A model generated the notes under the pieces. The model saw only the letters and a list, made by a program, of their open reading frames with translations, was not told the origin of the DNA and searched no databases. Shown here piece after piece: positions 26,997 through 39,300 of a DNA stretch of 64,000 nucleotides. The stretch spans positions 981,001 to 1,045,000 of the forward strand of contig OZ025803.1 in the NCBI GenBank assembly GCA_964019425.1, written 5' to 3'. Both the position numbers and the translations under genes were made by a program. The stretch comes from Flectonema sp. DT1601 (taxonomy: Eukaryota > Euglenozoa > Diplonemea > Diplonemida > Diplonemidae). Positions within the stretch are counted from its first letter, which is position 1. The number at the start of each line of letters is the position of its first letter.

Positions 26997-29900
26997 AAAA
27001 TAAATAAAAAGAATTTAAAATAAAAAAAAAAAAAGAATAAACAATGTTATCATTGCTTTTTTTATCGTTCGACTTTGTCGATTAATTTCTATTTTCAGTT
27101 TTTTTCTTTAAAAAATAAATAAAAAGAATTTAAAATAAAAAAAAAGAATAAACAATGTTATCATTGTTTTCTTATCGATCGACTATGTCGATTACTTTCT
27201 ATTTTCCGTCCTGGTCAAGACGCTAAACTGATTGTTTTTTTTTTTTCAAAATTAATAAAAAAGAATAAAAAAAAAAAAAATAAAAAAAAGAATAAACAAT
27301 GTTATCATTGTTTTTTTTCATCGTTCGACTTTGTCGACTAATTTCTATTTTCCGTTTTTTTTTTCTTTAAAAAATAAATAAAAAGAATTTAAAATAAAAA
27401 AAAAGAATAAACAATGTTATCATTGTTTTTTTATCGATCGACTATGTCGATCACTTTCTATTTTCCGTCCTGGTCAAGACGCTAAACTGATTGTTTTTTT
27501 TTATAAATAAAAAGAAATAAAAAAAAAAAAAAAAGAATAAACAATGTTATCATTGTTTTTTTATCGTTCGACTTTGTCGACTAATTTCTATTTTCAGTTT
27601 TTTTTTCTTTAAAAAATAAATAAAAAGAATTTAAAATAAAAAAAAAAGAATAAACAATGTTATCATTGTTTTCTTATCGATCGACTATGTCGATTACTTT
27701 CTATTTTCCGTCCTGGTCAAGACGCTAAACTGATTGTTTTTTTTTTCAAAATTAATAAAAAAGAATAAAAAAAAAAAAATAAAAAAAAGAATAAACAATG
27801 TTATCATTGTTTTTTTTCATCGTTCGACTTTGTCGACTAATTTCTATTTTCCGTTTTTTTTTTCTTTAAAAAATAAATAAAAAGAATTTAAAATAAAAAA
27901 AAAGAATAAACAATGTTATCATTGTTTTTTTATCGATCGACTATGTCGATCACTTTCTATTTTCCGTCCTGGTCAAGACGCTAAACTGATTGTTTTTTTT
28001 TATAAATAAAAAGAAATAAAAAAAAAAAAAAAAAGAATAAACAATGTTATCATTGTTTTTTTATCGTTCGACTTTGTCGACTAATTTCTATTTTCCGTTT
28101 TTTTTCCTTTAAAAAATAAATAAAAAGAATTTAAAAAAAAAAGAATAAACAATGTTATCATTGTTTTTTTTTATCGTTCGACTTTGTCGACTAATTTCTA
28201 TTTTCCGTCCTGGTCAAGACGCTAAACTGATTGTTTTTTTTTTTTCAAAATTAATAAAAAAGAATATAAAAAAAAAAATAAAAAAAAGAATAAACAATGT
28301 TATCATTGTTTTTTTTTTTATCGGACTAATTTCTATTTTCCGTTTCTTTTCTTTAAAAAATAAATAAAAAGAATTTAAAATAAAAAAAAAGAATAAACAA
28401 TGTTATCATTGTTTTTTTTATCGTTCGACTTTGTCGACTAATTTCTATTTTCAGTTTTTTTCTTTAAAAAATAAATAAAAAGATTTTAAAATAAAAAAAA
28501 AGAATAAACAATGTTATCATTGTTTTTTTTATCGATCGACTATGTCGATTACTTTCTATTTTCCGTCCTGGTCAAGATGCTAAACTGATTGTTTTTTTTT
28601 TTTCAAAATTAATAAAAAAGAATATAAAAAAAAAATAAAAAAAGAATAAACAATGTTATCATTGTTTTTTTTATCGTTCGACTTTGTCGACTAATTTCTA
28701 TTTTCAGTTTTTTTCTTTAAAAAATAAATAAAAAGAATTTAAAATAAAAAAAAAAGAATAAACAATGTTATCATTGTTTTCTTATCGATCGACTATGTCG
28801 ATTACTTTCTATTTTCCGTCCTGGTCAAGACGCTAAACTGATTGTTTTTTTTTTTCAAAATTAATAAAAAAGAATAAAAAAAAAAAATAAAAAAAAGAAT
28901 AAACAATGTTATCATTGTTTTTTTTCATCGTTCGACTCTGTCGACTAATTTCTATTTTCCTTTTTTTTTCTTTAAAAAATAAATAAAAAGAATTTAAAAT
29001 AAAAAAAAAGAATAAACAGTGTTATCATTGTTTTTTTATCGATCGACTATGTCGATCACTTTCTATTTTCCGTCCTGGTCAAGACGCTAAACTGATTGTT
29101 TTTTTTTCAAAATTAATAAAAAAGAATTTAAAAAAAATAAAAAAAAAAGAATAAACAATGTTATCATTGTTTTTTTTTTTATCGTTCGACTTTGTTGACT
29201 AATTTCTATTTTCCGTTTTTTTTTCTTTTTAAAAAATAAATAAAAAGAATTTAAAAAAAAAAAAAAAAAAGAATAAACAATGTTATCATTGTTTTTTTTA
29301 TCGATCGACTATGTCGATTACTTTCTATTTTCCGTCCTGGTCAAGACGCTAAACTGATTGTTTTTTTTTTTTTTTCAAAATTAATAAAAAAGAATATAAA
29401 AAAAATACAAAAAAAAGAATAAACAATGTTATCATTGTTTTTTTTTATCGTTCGACTTTGTCGACTAATTTCTATTTTCCGTTTTTTTTTCTTTAAAAAA
29501 TAAATAAAAAGAATTTAAAATAAAAAAAAAGAATAAACAATATTATCATTGTTTTCTTATCGATCGACTATGTCGATCGCTTTCTATTTTCCGTCCTGGT
29601 CAAGACGCTAAACTGATTGTTTTTTTTTTTCAAAATTAATTAAAAAAAAATATAAAAAAAATAAAAAAAAAGAATAAACAATGTTATCATTGTTTTTTTA
29701 CCGTTCGACTTTGTCGACTAATTTCTATTTTCCGTTTTTTTTTCTTTAAAAAATAAATAAAAAGAATTTAAAAAAAAAAAAAAAGATTAAACAATGTTAT
29801 CATTGTTTTTTTATCGATCGACTATGTCGATTACTTTCTATTTTCCGTCCTGGTCAAGACGCTAAACTGATTGTTTTTTTTTTCAAAATTAATAAAAAAG

Positions 29901-30157
29901 AATATAAAAAAAAAACAAAAAAAAAAAGAATAAACAATGTTATCATTGTTTTTTTTTTATCGTTCGACTTTGTCGACTAATTTTTATTTTCCGTTTTTTT
30001 TTCTTTAAAAAATAAATAATAAGAATTTAAAAAAAAAAAAAAAAGAATAAACAATGTTATCATTGTTTTTTTATCGATTGACTATGTCGATCACTTTCTA
30101 TTTTCCGTCCTGGTCAAGACGCTAAACTGATTGTTTTTTCTTTAAAATAATTAAAAG

Positions 30158-30191
<34 letters not shown>

Positions 30192-30324
30192 AATAAACAA
30201 TGTTATCATTGTTTTTTTTTCTATCGATCGACTATGTCGATTAATTTCTATTTTCCGTCCCGATCGAGACGCTAAACTGATTGTTTCCTTTTTTTTAAAT
30301 AATAAATAAAAAAAAAAAAAAAAA
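26997..30324 (+). repeat. Satellite array, forward orientation
   Basis: About 3.3 kb of alternating type 1 and type 2 monomers. 27000-27500 and 27550-28060 are near duplicates of each other. The last two units are the GTTTTTTCTTTAAAATAATT and GTTTCC variants that lead into module B. No gene. Confidence 0.93.
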
Positions 30325-30736
30325 GAGCATCTCCCTGCTATCCTCATATCCCCACAATAATATTATACCTTTTCATTTTCTCTTTCCTTTTCTGGTCTTT
30401 TTTTTTTTTCTTCTTTTTTTTCCTTTTTCATACAACGTTTTTTATTTATATTTTATTTTTTTTTTTTATTTTTTTCATGTTTGATTATTTCCTCTTCATA
30501 TTTTTTTTTTTTTTTTTTCTTTTCTTTCTTTTTTTTTTTTTTTTCTTTCTCTGCCTCTCTCTTAATTCTGTTCGTTTCTTTGAAACGAAAATTCATTTGA
30601 ATATTATTCCTTGGTCAGCAACAGTCATTGTCGCCCTCTGGGCCTGTTAAAAAAAATAAAAATAAAAAGAAAGTTTACATCGGGAATAGGGCAGGAGCCA
30701 AAAGCTCCCAGTCCGTTACTTCCCACTCTATCGAAT
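30325..30736 (+). repeat. Module B, copy 3
   Basis: From GAGCATCTCCCTGC to TATCGAATTC. It keeps the TTCGTTTC/GAAACGAA hairpin and GGAGC-CAAAA-GCTCC. Confidence 0.87.
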
Positions 30737-32251
30737 TCAGCCTTCTTGTTTGGCTCGTTTCTTTCGTACATCTTTTCTTAGTAGCGGCTGCATAGGACTT
30801 TCAGAATTTAATCTCTTTGTATATTTCGACTTCTCCTTCTTTTTTGTTGAAGCGACTAGCATCTTATTAACCTCAACTTTGATCTTGCGTTTACTTTTAG
30901 ATCCGTTCTTATTCTCTAACTTTTTTCTCTTGTCCTTGTCCATGTATCCATTAAATTCGATTATTGGAATCGGACTTTCAGAATTTAATCTTTTGCGGGT
31001 ATCTCTTTTTGGTGTAGTTAGTGTACTATCCTCTTTCTCAAGAATTTGTGTTACTAGTTTTGTACCTCTTTTGATAGACCGCATGTTTAATTTCTTCTTC
31101 TCCTTGATGACCATTGTGATCTTGTTGGAGCCATCACTGTTGTTAACTTCATACGTTGTATTATCATGATCCATGTAATATGGAAAGTCCTTTGAGGCTC
31201 TGAATATTGCGCATATGTGGACATGATCAATAATTGATTTTTTAGTCTTGAAGCAATATTTACATTTCCTCTTGATATGCGTTGTATCTTTGTAGGATGG
31301 TTCTGACGAGGATGTTGTCGTTGGCACGTCGGTCATTGAGTTCTCAACTATTGTATTAACTTCTGTTGCCTTTTCTAGTTCAACATGCGACGATGTCTCA
31401 TCTTTCTTACTTCCGGTTTCATCTTTAAGTTGGGGAAGTATCTTACTAGATTCTTCATTGATAGGTTCCGATGTTTTATCCTTAATCTGCGTATGTGATT
31501 GCGTAATGACTTTAGTTTTAGGGATAATTGACTCGTGAGATCCATTATTGAAAGCTTTCTTTTTGGATTGCTTCATAGCATGTTTATGAGACAGTATATT
31601 GGACTTTTTGTTACGTTTTGAACAAGGTTCAAGGGCATCACTTAAACTTTCCGGCATTGAAGTTACGGGGTTCATACTATCTTCTGTGTCTATGACAACA
31701 GTGTTATTTCGTGCTGCTGTTTTCGGAGTTGTAACTTTTAACGATGGTGCAGTGTATGTTGTAACAATCTTGTTAGGTTGCCTATTCATTGCTAAATCAT
31801 AAATAAGCTCCCGATTGTGTCCATTCCAACAAGTTAGTGGTTCTTGTGGGACAATCTTGTTGGTTGTCGGAGTTTTGATTTTGCCTCCCGACTTTTGTTT
31901 TACCGGTGTTTCAAACACATGTCGATGTTCAGGTGTTTCTAAACACGGTGGTGATATAGCCTCAGTCGCAATGAGACTATTGTTTCTGACCTCCATATGA
32001 ACATTAGTTTGTGGTGGTGAAGCAAGTTCGTTTGCGTTGATACTGTTGTTGTCGATAACTATAGGCATATGAATACCAGTCTGCGGTGGTGAAATATACC
32101 CGAATGTCTCGAGACTGTTGTTGTTAATTACCGTATGAACACCCGTATGTGGTGGTGCAATAGGCTCAATTACGTTGAGATCATTGTTATTGATCAACAT
32201 ATGTACATCCGTTTGTGGTGGTGATATCTCGTTGTAGCTATTGTTATCGAC
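30737..32251 (-). CDS. Unrecognised repeat-containing, basic protein, N-terminus missing
   Basis: An open frame of about 505 codons ending next to module B. I do not recognise it. The N-terminal part has five imperfect repeats of about 25-28 residues (SPPQTDVHMLINNN, APPHTGVHTVINNN, SPPQTGIHMPIVIDNN, SPPQTNVHMEVRNN, SPPCLETPEH). The middle is Ser/Thr/Lys-rich. A CCHC-like motif (CKYCFKTKKSIIDHVHIC) follows, then a very basic tail with two KRLNSESP copies. It could bind nucleic acid, but that is a guess. The frame runs on into the GC-rich hairpin repeat without an ATG, so the start was lost there or lies in a missing exon. It might be a host gene fragment or an ORF of an unknown element. Confidence 0.5.
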   Translation of the reverse strand, partial: VDNNSYNEISPPQTDVHMLINNNDLNVIEPIAPPHTGVHTVINNNSLETFGYISPPQTGIHMPIVIDNNSINANELASPPQTNVHMEVRNNSLIATEAISPPCLETPEHRHVFETPVKQKSGGKIKTPTTNKIVPQEPLTCWNGHNRELIYDLAMNRQPNKIVTTYTAPSLKVTTPKTAARNNTVVIDTEDSMNPVTSMPESLSDALEPCSKRNKKSNILSHKHAMKQSKKKAFNNGSHESIIPKTKVITQSHTQIKDKTSEPINEESSKILPQLKDETGSKKDETSSHVELEKATEVNTIVENSMTDVPTTTSSSEPSYKDTTHIKRKCKYCFKTKKSIIDHVHICAIFRASKDFPYYMDHDNTTYEVNNSDGSNKITMVIKEKKKLNMRSIKRGTKLVTQILEKEDSTLTTPKRDTRKRLNSESPIPIIEFNGYMDKDKRKKLENKNGSKSKRKIKVEVNKMLVASTKKKEKSKYTKRLNSESPMQPLLRKDVRKKRAKQEG

Positions 32252-32836
32252 GCAAGGGGGGGCTTGCGTTCCGCCAAGAACTTGGCGGAACGCAAGCCCC
32301 CCCCCCAACCCCCCCCAAGGGGGGGGAGCCCCTAATAAAAGCCAACCTCCCCCGTACAAAGTCCAACCTCAAAAAACAAATTTGCTACTAATGGATATTA
32401 AGCTGGGAAGAGTGCAAGGGGGGCTTGCGTTCCGCCAAGTTCTTGGCGGAACGCAAGCCCCCCCCCCAACCCCCCCCAAGGGGGGGGAGCCACTAATAAA
32501 AGCCAACTCCCCCGTACAAAGTCTGCCTGTCCCGTACAAAGTCCAACCTCAAAAAACAAGTTTGCTACTAATGGATGTTAAGCTGGGGAAGAGTGCAAGG
32601 GGGCTTGCGTCCGCCAAATTCTTGGCGGGACGCAAGCCCCCCCCCCAACCCCCCCCAAGGGGGGGGAGCCACTAATAAAAGCCAACCTCCCCCGTACAAA
32701 GTCCAACCTGAAAAAAAAATCCAGGAAAAAAAAAAATGCCCTCACCCAGGATCGAACTGGACGGTTTACAGCCATTTTGGATTTTGTAATGAATGGCCGT
32801 TCTGAAACTATTTGTGTAGGAAAGACCCCTTTACCC
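32252..32836 (-). mobile_element. TIR-family element E2, right part, with three hairpin units
   Basis: Reading inward from the right end (GGGTAAAGGGGTCTTTCC, minus strand) it shows ACACAAATAGTTTCAGAACG, ATTACAAAATCC, a B-box-like AGTTCGATCCT and a T-run, then three GC-rich hairpin units. AAAAAAGAA follows the right end, as for E1 and E3. The matching left end is not visible; the left edge runs into the ORF at 32251. Confidence 0.65.
32256..32303. repeat. GC-rich inverted repeat, first of three in E2
   Basis: A 23-bp perfect inverted repeat: GGGGGGGCTTGCGTTCCGCC.. against ..GGCGGAACGCAAGCC, with an AA centre. The second is at 32418-32463 (22 bp, TT centre) and the third near 32599-32643 with one indel. 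The unit period between the second and third is about 181 bp. The surrounding C and G runs add further pairing. A fourth copy is in E3 (about 55770-55807). Confidence 0.9.
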
Positions 32837-32890
32837 AAAAAAGAATAAACAATGTTATCATTGTTTTTTTTTCTATCGATCGACTATGTC
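32837..32890 (+). repeat. Single satellite unit before inverted module B
   Basis: AAAAAAGAATAAACAATG through ATCGATCGACTATGTC, then a direct switch into reverse module B. Same breakpoint as at 14304/14305. Confidence 0.85.
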
Positions 32891-33300
32891 GAATTTCGAT
32901 AAAGTGGGAAGTAACGGACTGGGAGCTTTTGGCTCCTGCCCTATTCCCGATGTAAACTTTCTTTTTATTTTTATTTTTTTTTAACAGGCCCAAAGGGCGA
33001 CAATGATGGTTGCTGACCAAGGAATAATATTCAAATGAATTTTCGTTTCAAAGAAACGAACAGAATTAAGAGAGAGGCAGAGGAAAAAAAAAAAAAAAGA
33101 AAGAAAAGAAAAGAAAAGAAAAAAAAAAATGAAGAGGAAATAATCAAACATGAAAAAAAAAAAAAAAAAAATATATATATAAATAAAAAACGTTGTATGA
33201 AAAAGGAAAAAAAAGAAAAAAAAAAAGACCAGAAAAGGAAAGAGAAAATGAAAAGGTATAATATTATTGTGGGGATATGAGGGATAGCAGGGAGATGCTC
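32891..33300 (-). repeat. Module B, copy 4, reverse
   Basis: Nearly identical to 14305-14714, including an identical Lys-rich open frame that I regard as non-coding. Confidence 0.88.
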
Positions 33301-36300
33301 TTTTTTTTTTTTTTTTTTTTTTTTCTTATTTATTATTTAAAAAAGGAAACAATCAGTTTAGCGTCTCGATCAGGACGGAAAATAGAAATTAATCGACATA
33401 GTTGATCGATAGAAAAAAAAACAATGATAACATTGTTTATTCATTTTTTTTTTTTTTTTTTTTTTTAAATCTTTTTAATTATTTTAAAGAAAAAACAATC
33501 AGTTTAGCGTCTTGACCAGGACGGAAAATAGTAAGTAATCGACATAGTCGATCGATAAAAAAAAAAACAATGATAACATTGTTTATTCATTTTTTTTTTT
33601 TTTTTTTTTTTTAAATCTTTTTAATTATTTTAAAGAAAAAACAATCAGTTTAGCGTCTTGACCAGGACGGAAAATAGTAAGTAATCGACATAGTCGATCG
33701 ATAAAAAAAAAAACAATGATAACATTGTTTATTCCTTTTTTTTTTTTTTATTCTTTTTATTTATTTTTAAAGAAAAAACAATCAGTTTAGCGTCCTGACC
33801 AGGACGGAAAATAGAAAGTAATCGACATAGTCGATCGATAAAAAAAACAATGATAACATTGTTTATTCTTTTTTTTTTTTTTTTATTTTAATTCTTTTTA
33901 TTTATTTTTTAAAAAGAAAAAAAATGGAAAATAGAAATTAGTCAACAAAGTCGAACGATAAAAAAAAACAATGATAACATTGTTTATTCTTTTTTTTTTT
34001 ATTTTTTTTATATTCTTTTTTATTAATTTTGAAAAAAAAAACAATCAGTTTAGCGTCTTGACCAGGACGGAAAATAGAAAGTAATCGACATAGTCGATCG
34101 ATAAAAAAAACAATGATAACATTGTTTATTCTTTTTTTTTTTATTTTAAATTCTTTTTATTTATTTTTTAAAGAAAAAAACGGAAAATAGAAATTGGTCG
34201 GCAAAGTCGAACGATAAAAAAAAACAATGATAACATTGTTTATTCTTTTTTTTGTATTTTTTTTATATTCTTTTTTATTAATTTTGAAAAAAAAACAATC
34301 AGTTTAGCGTCTTGACCAGGACGGAAAATAGAAAGTAATCGACATAGTCGATCGATAAAAAAAACAATGATAACATTGTTTATTCTTTTTTTTTTTTTTT
34401 TTTTTAAATTCTTTTTATTAATTTTTTAAAGAAAAAAAAACGGAAAATAGAAATTAGTCAACAAAGTCGAACGATAAAAAAAAACAATGATAACATTGTT
34501 TATTCTTTTTTTTTATTTTTTTTTTTTTAATATTTTTTTTTTATTTTGAAAAAAAAACAATCAGTTTAGCGTCTTGACCAGGACGGAAAATAGAAAGTAA
34601 TCGACATAGTCGATCGATAAAAAAAACAATGATAACATTGTTTATTCTTTTTTTTTTTTTTTTTTTTTTAATATTTTTTTTTTATTTTGAAAAAAAAACA
34701 ATCAGTTTAGCGTCTTGACCAGGACGGAAAATAGAAATTAATCGACATAGTCGATCGATAAAAAAAAACAATGATAACATTGTTTATTCTTTTTTTTTTT
34801 ATTTTAAATTCTTTTTATTTATTTTTTAAAGAAAAAAAACGGAAAATAGAAATTAGTCGACAAAGTCGAACGATAAAAAAAAACAATGATAACATTGTTT
34901 ATTCTATTTTTTATTTTTTTTTTTTTATATTCTTTTTTATTAATTTTGAAAAAAAAAAAACAATCAGTTTAGCGTCTTGACCAGGACGGAAAATAGAAAG
35001 TGATCGACATAGTCGATCGATAAAAAAACAATGATAACATTGTTTATTCTTTTTTTTTATTTTAAATTCTTTTTATTTATTCTTTAAAGAAAAGAAACGG
35101 AAAATAGAAATTAGTCGACAAAGTCGAACGATAAAAAAAAACAATGATAACATTGTTTTTCCTTTTTTTTTTTTTTTTTTATATTCTTTTTTATTAATTT
35201 TGAAAAAAAAAAACAATCAGTTTAGCGTCTTGACCAGGACGGAAAATAGAAAGTGATCGACATAGTCGATCGATAAAAAAACAATGATAACATTGTTTAT
35301 TCTTTTTTTTTATTTTAAATTCTTTTTATTTATTCTTTAAAGAAAAGAAACGGAAAATAGAAATTAGTCGACAAAGTCGAACGATAAAAAAAAACAATGA
35401 TAACATTGTTTATTCTTTTTTTTTTTTTTTTTTTTATATTCTTTTTTATTAATTTTGAAAAAAAAACAATCAGTTTAGCGTCTTGACCAGGACGGAAAAT
35501 AGAAAGTGATCGACATAGTCGATCGATAAAAAAAAACAATGATAACATTGTTTATTCTTTTTTTTTTTGTATTTTTTTTTATATTCTTTTTTATTAATTT
35601 TGAAAAAAAAAAAACAATCAGTTTAGCGTCTTGACCAGGACGGAAAATAGAAAGTGATCGACATAGTCGATCGATAAAAAAACAATGATAACATTGTTTA
35701 TTCTTTTTTTTTATTTTAAATTCTTTTTATTTATTCTTTAAAGAAAAGAAACGGAAAATAGAAATTAGTCGACAAAGTCGAACGATAAAAAAAAACAATG
35801 ATAACATTGTTTTTCCTTTTTTTTTTTTTTTTTTATATTCTTTTTTATTAATTTTGAAAAAAAAAAACAATCAGTTTAGCGTCTTGACCAGGACGGAAAA
35901 TAGAAAGTGATCGACATAGTCGATCGATAAAAAAACAATGATAACATTGTTTATTCTTTTTTTTTATTTTAAATTCTTTTTATTTATTCTTTAAAGAAAA
36001 GAAACGGAAAATAGAAATTAGTCGACAAAGTCGAACGATAAAAAAAAACAATGATAACATTGTTTATTCTTTTTTTTTTTTTTTTTTTTATATTCTTTTT
36101 TATTAATTTTGAAAAAAAAACAATCAGTTTAGCGTCTTGACCAGGACGGAAAATAGAAAGTGATCGACATAGTCGATCGATAAAAAAAAACAATGATAAC
36201 ATTGTTTATTCTTTTTTTTTATTTTAAATTCTTTTTATTTATTCTTTAAAGAAAAGAAACGGAAAATAGAAATTAGTCGACAAAGTCGAACGATAAAAAA

Positions 36301-39300
36301 AAACAATGATAACATTGTTTATTCTTTTTTTTTTTTTTTTTTTTATATTCTTTTTTATTAATTTTGAAAAAAAAACAATCAGTTTAGCGTCTTGACCAGG
36401 ACGGAAAATAGAAAGTGATCGACATAGTCGATCGATAAAAAAAAACAATGATAACATTGTTTATTCTTTTTTTTTATTTTAAATTCTTTTTATTTATTTT
36501 TTAAAGAAAAAAAACGGAAAATAGAAATTAGTCGACAAAGTCGAACGATAAAAAAAACAATGATAACATTGTTTATTCTTTTTTTTTATTTTAAATTCTT
36601 TTTATTTATTTTTTAAAGAAAAAAAACGGAAAATAGAAATTAGTCGACAAAGTCGAACGATAAAAAAAACAATGATAACATTGTTTATTCTTTTTTTTTA
36701 TTTTAAATTCTTTTTATTTATTTTTTAAAGAAAAAAAACGGAAAATAGAAATTAGTCAACAAAGTCGAACGATAAAAAAAACAATGATAACATTGTTTAT
36801 TCTTTTTTTTTTTTTTTTTTTTATTCTTTTTTATTAATTTTGAAAAAAAAACAATCAGTTTAGCGTCTTGACCAGGACGGAAAATAGAAAGTGATCGACA
36901 TAGTCGATCGATAAAAAAACAATGATAACATTGTTTATTCTTTTTTTTTATTTTAAATTCTTTTTATTTATTTTTTAAAGAAAAAAAACGGAAAATAGAA
37001 ATTAGTCGACAAAGTCGAACGATAAAAAAAAACAATGATAACATTGTTTATTCTTTTTTTTGTATTTTTTTATATTCTTTTTTATTAATTTTGAAAAAAA
37101 AAAACAATCAGTTTAGCGTCTTGACCAGGACGGAAAATAGAAAGTGATCGACATAGTCGATCGATAAAAAAAAACAATGATAACATTGTTTATTCTTTTT
37201 TTTTATTTTAAATTCTTTTTATTTATTCTTTAAAGAAAAGAAACGGAAAATAGAAATTAGTCGACAAAGTCGAACGATAAAAAAAAAACAATGATAACAT
37301 TGTTTATTCTTTTTTTTTTTTTTTTTTTATATTCTTTTTTATTAATTTTGAAAAAAAAACAATCAGTTTAGCGTCTTGACCAGGACGGAAAATAGAAAGT
37401 GATCGACATAGTCGATCGATAAAAAAACAATGATAACATTGTTTATTCTTTTTTTTTATTTTAAATTCTTTTTATTTATTTTTTAAAGAAAAAAAACGGA
37501 AAATAGAAATTAGTCGACAAAGTCGAACGATAAAAAAAACAATGATAACATTGTTTATTCTTTTTTTTTGTATTTTTTTATATTCTTTTTTATTAATTTT
37601 GAAAAAAAAAAACAATCTGTTTAGCGTCTTGACCAGGACGGAAAATAGAAAGTGATCGACATAGTCGATCGATAAAAAAAAACAATGATAACATTGTTTA
37701 TTCTTTTTTTTTATTTTAAATTCTTTTTATTTATTCTTTAAAGAAAAGAAACGGAAAATAGAAATTAGTCGACAAAGTCGAACGATAAAAAAAAACAATG
37801 ATAACATTGTTTATTCTTTTTTTTTTTTTTTTTTTTATATTCTTTTTTATTAATTTTGAAAAAAAAACAATCAGTTTAGCGTCTTGACCAGGACGGAAAA
37901 TAGAAAGTGATCGACATAGTCGATCGATAAAAAAAAACAATGATAACATTGTTTATTCTTTTTTTTTATTTTAAATTCTTTTTATTTATTCTTTAAAGAA
38001 AAGAAACGGAAAATAGAAATTAGTCGACAAAGTCGAACGATAAAAAAAAACAATGATAACATTGTTTTTCCTTTTTTTTTTTTTTTTTTATATTCTTTTT
38101 TATTAATTTTGAAAAAAAAAAACAATCAGTTTAGCGTCTTGACCAGGACGGAAAATAGAAAGTGATCGACATAGTCGATCGATAAAAAAACAATGATAAC
38201 ATTGTTTATTCTTTTTTTTTATTTTAAATTCTTTTTATTTATTCTTTAAAGAAAAGAAACGGAAAATAGAAATTAGTCGACAAAGTCGAACGATAAAAAA
38301 AAACAATGATAACATTGTTTATTCTTTTTTTTTTTTTTTTTTTTATATTCTTTTTTATTAATTTTGAAAAAAAAACAATCAGTTTAGCGTCTTGACCAGG
38401 ACGGAAAATAGAAAGTGATCGACATAGTCGATCGATAAAAAAAAACAATGATAACATTGTTTATTCTTTTTTTTTATTTTAAATTCTTTTTATTTATTCT
38501 TTAAAGAAAAGAAACGGAAAATAGAAATTAGTCGACAAAGTCGAACGATAAAAAAAAACAATGATAACATTGTTTATTCTTTTTTTTTTTTTTTTTTTTA
38601 TATTCTTTTTTATTAATTTTGAAAAAAAAACAATCAGTTTAGCGTCTTGACCAGGACGGAAAATAGAAAGTGATCGACATAGTCGATCGATAAAAAAAAA
38701 CAATGATAACATTGTTTATTCTTTTTTTTTATTTTAAATTCTTTTTATTTATTTTTTAAAGAAAAAAAACGGAAAATAGAAATTAGTCGACAAAGTCGAA
38801 CGATAAAAAAAACAATGATAACATTGTTTATTCTTTTTTTTTATTTTAAATTCTTTTTATTTATTTTTTAAAGAAAAAAAACGGAAAATAGAAATTAGTC
38901 AACAAAGTCGAACGATAAAAAAAACAATGATAACATTGTTTATTCTTTTTTTTTTTTTTTTTTTTATTCTTTTTTATTAATTTTGAAAAAAAAACAATCA
39001 GTTTAGCGTCTTGACCAGGACGGAAAATAGAAAGTGATCGACATAGTCGATCGATAAAAAAACAATGATAACATTGTTTATTCTTTTTTTTTATTTTAAA
39101 TTCTTTTTATTTATTTTTTAAAGAAAAAAAACGGAAAATAGAAATTAGTCGACAAAGTCGAACGATAAAAAAAAACAATGATAACATTGTTTATTCTTTT
39201 TTTTGTATTTTTTTATATTCTTTTTTATTAATTTTGAAAAAAAAAAACAATCAGTTTAGCGTCTTGACCAGGACGGAAAATAGAAAGTGATCGACATAGT

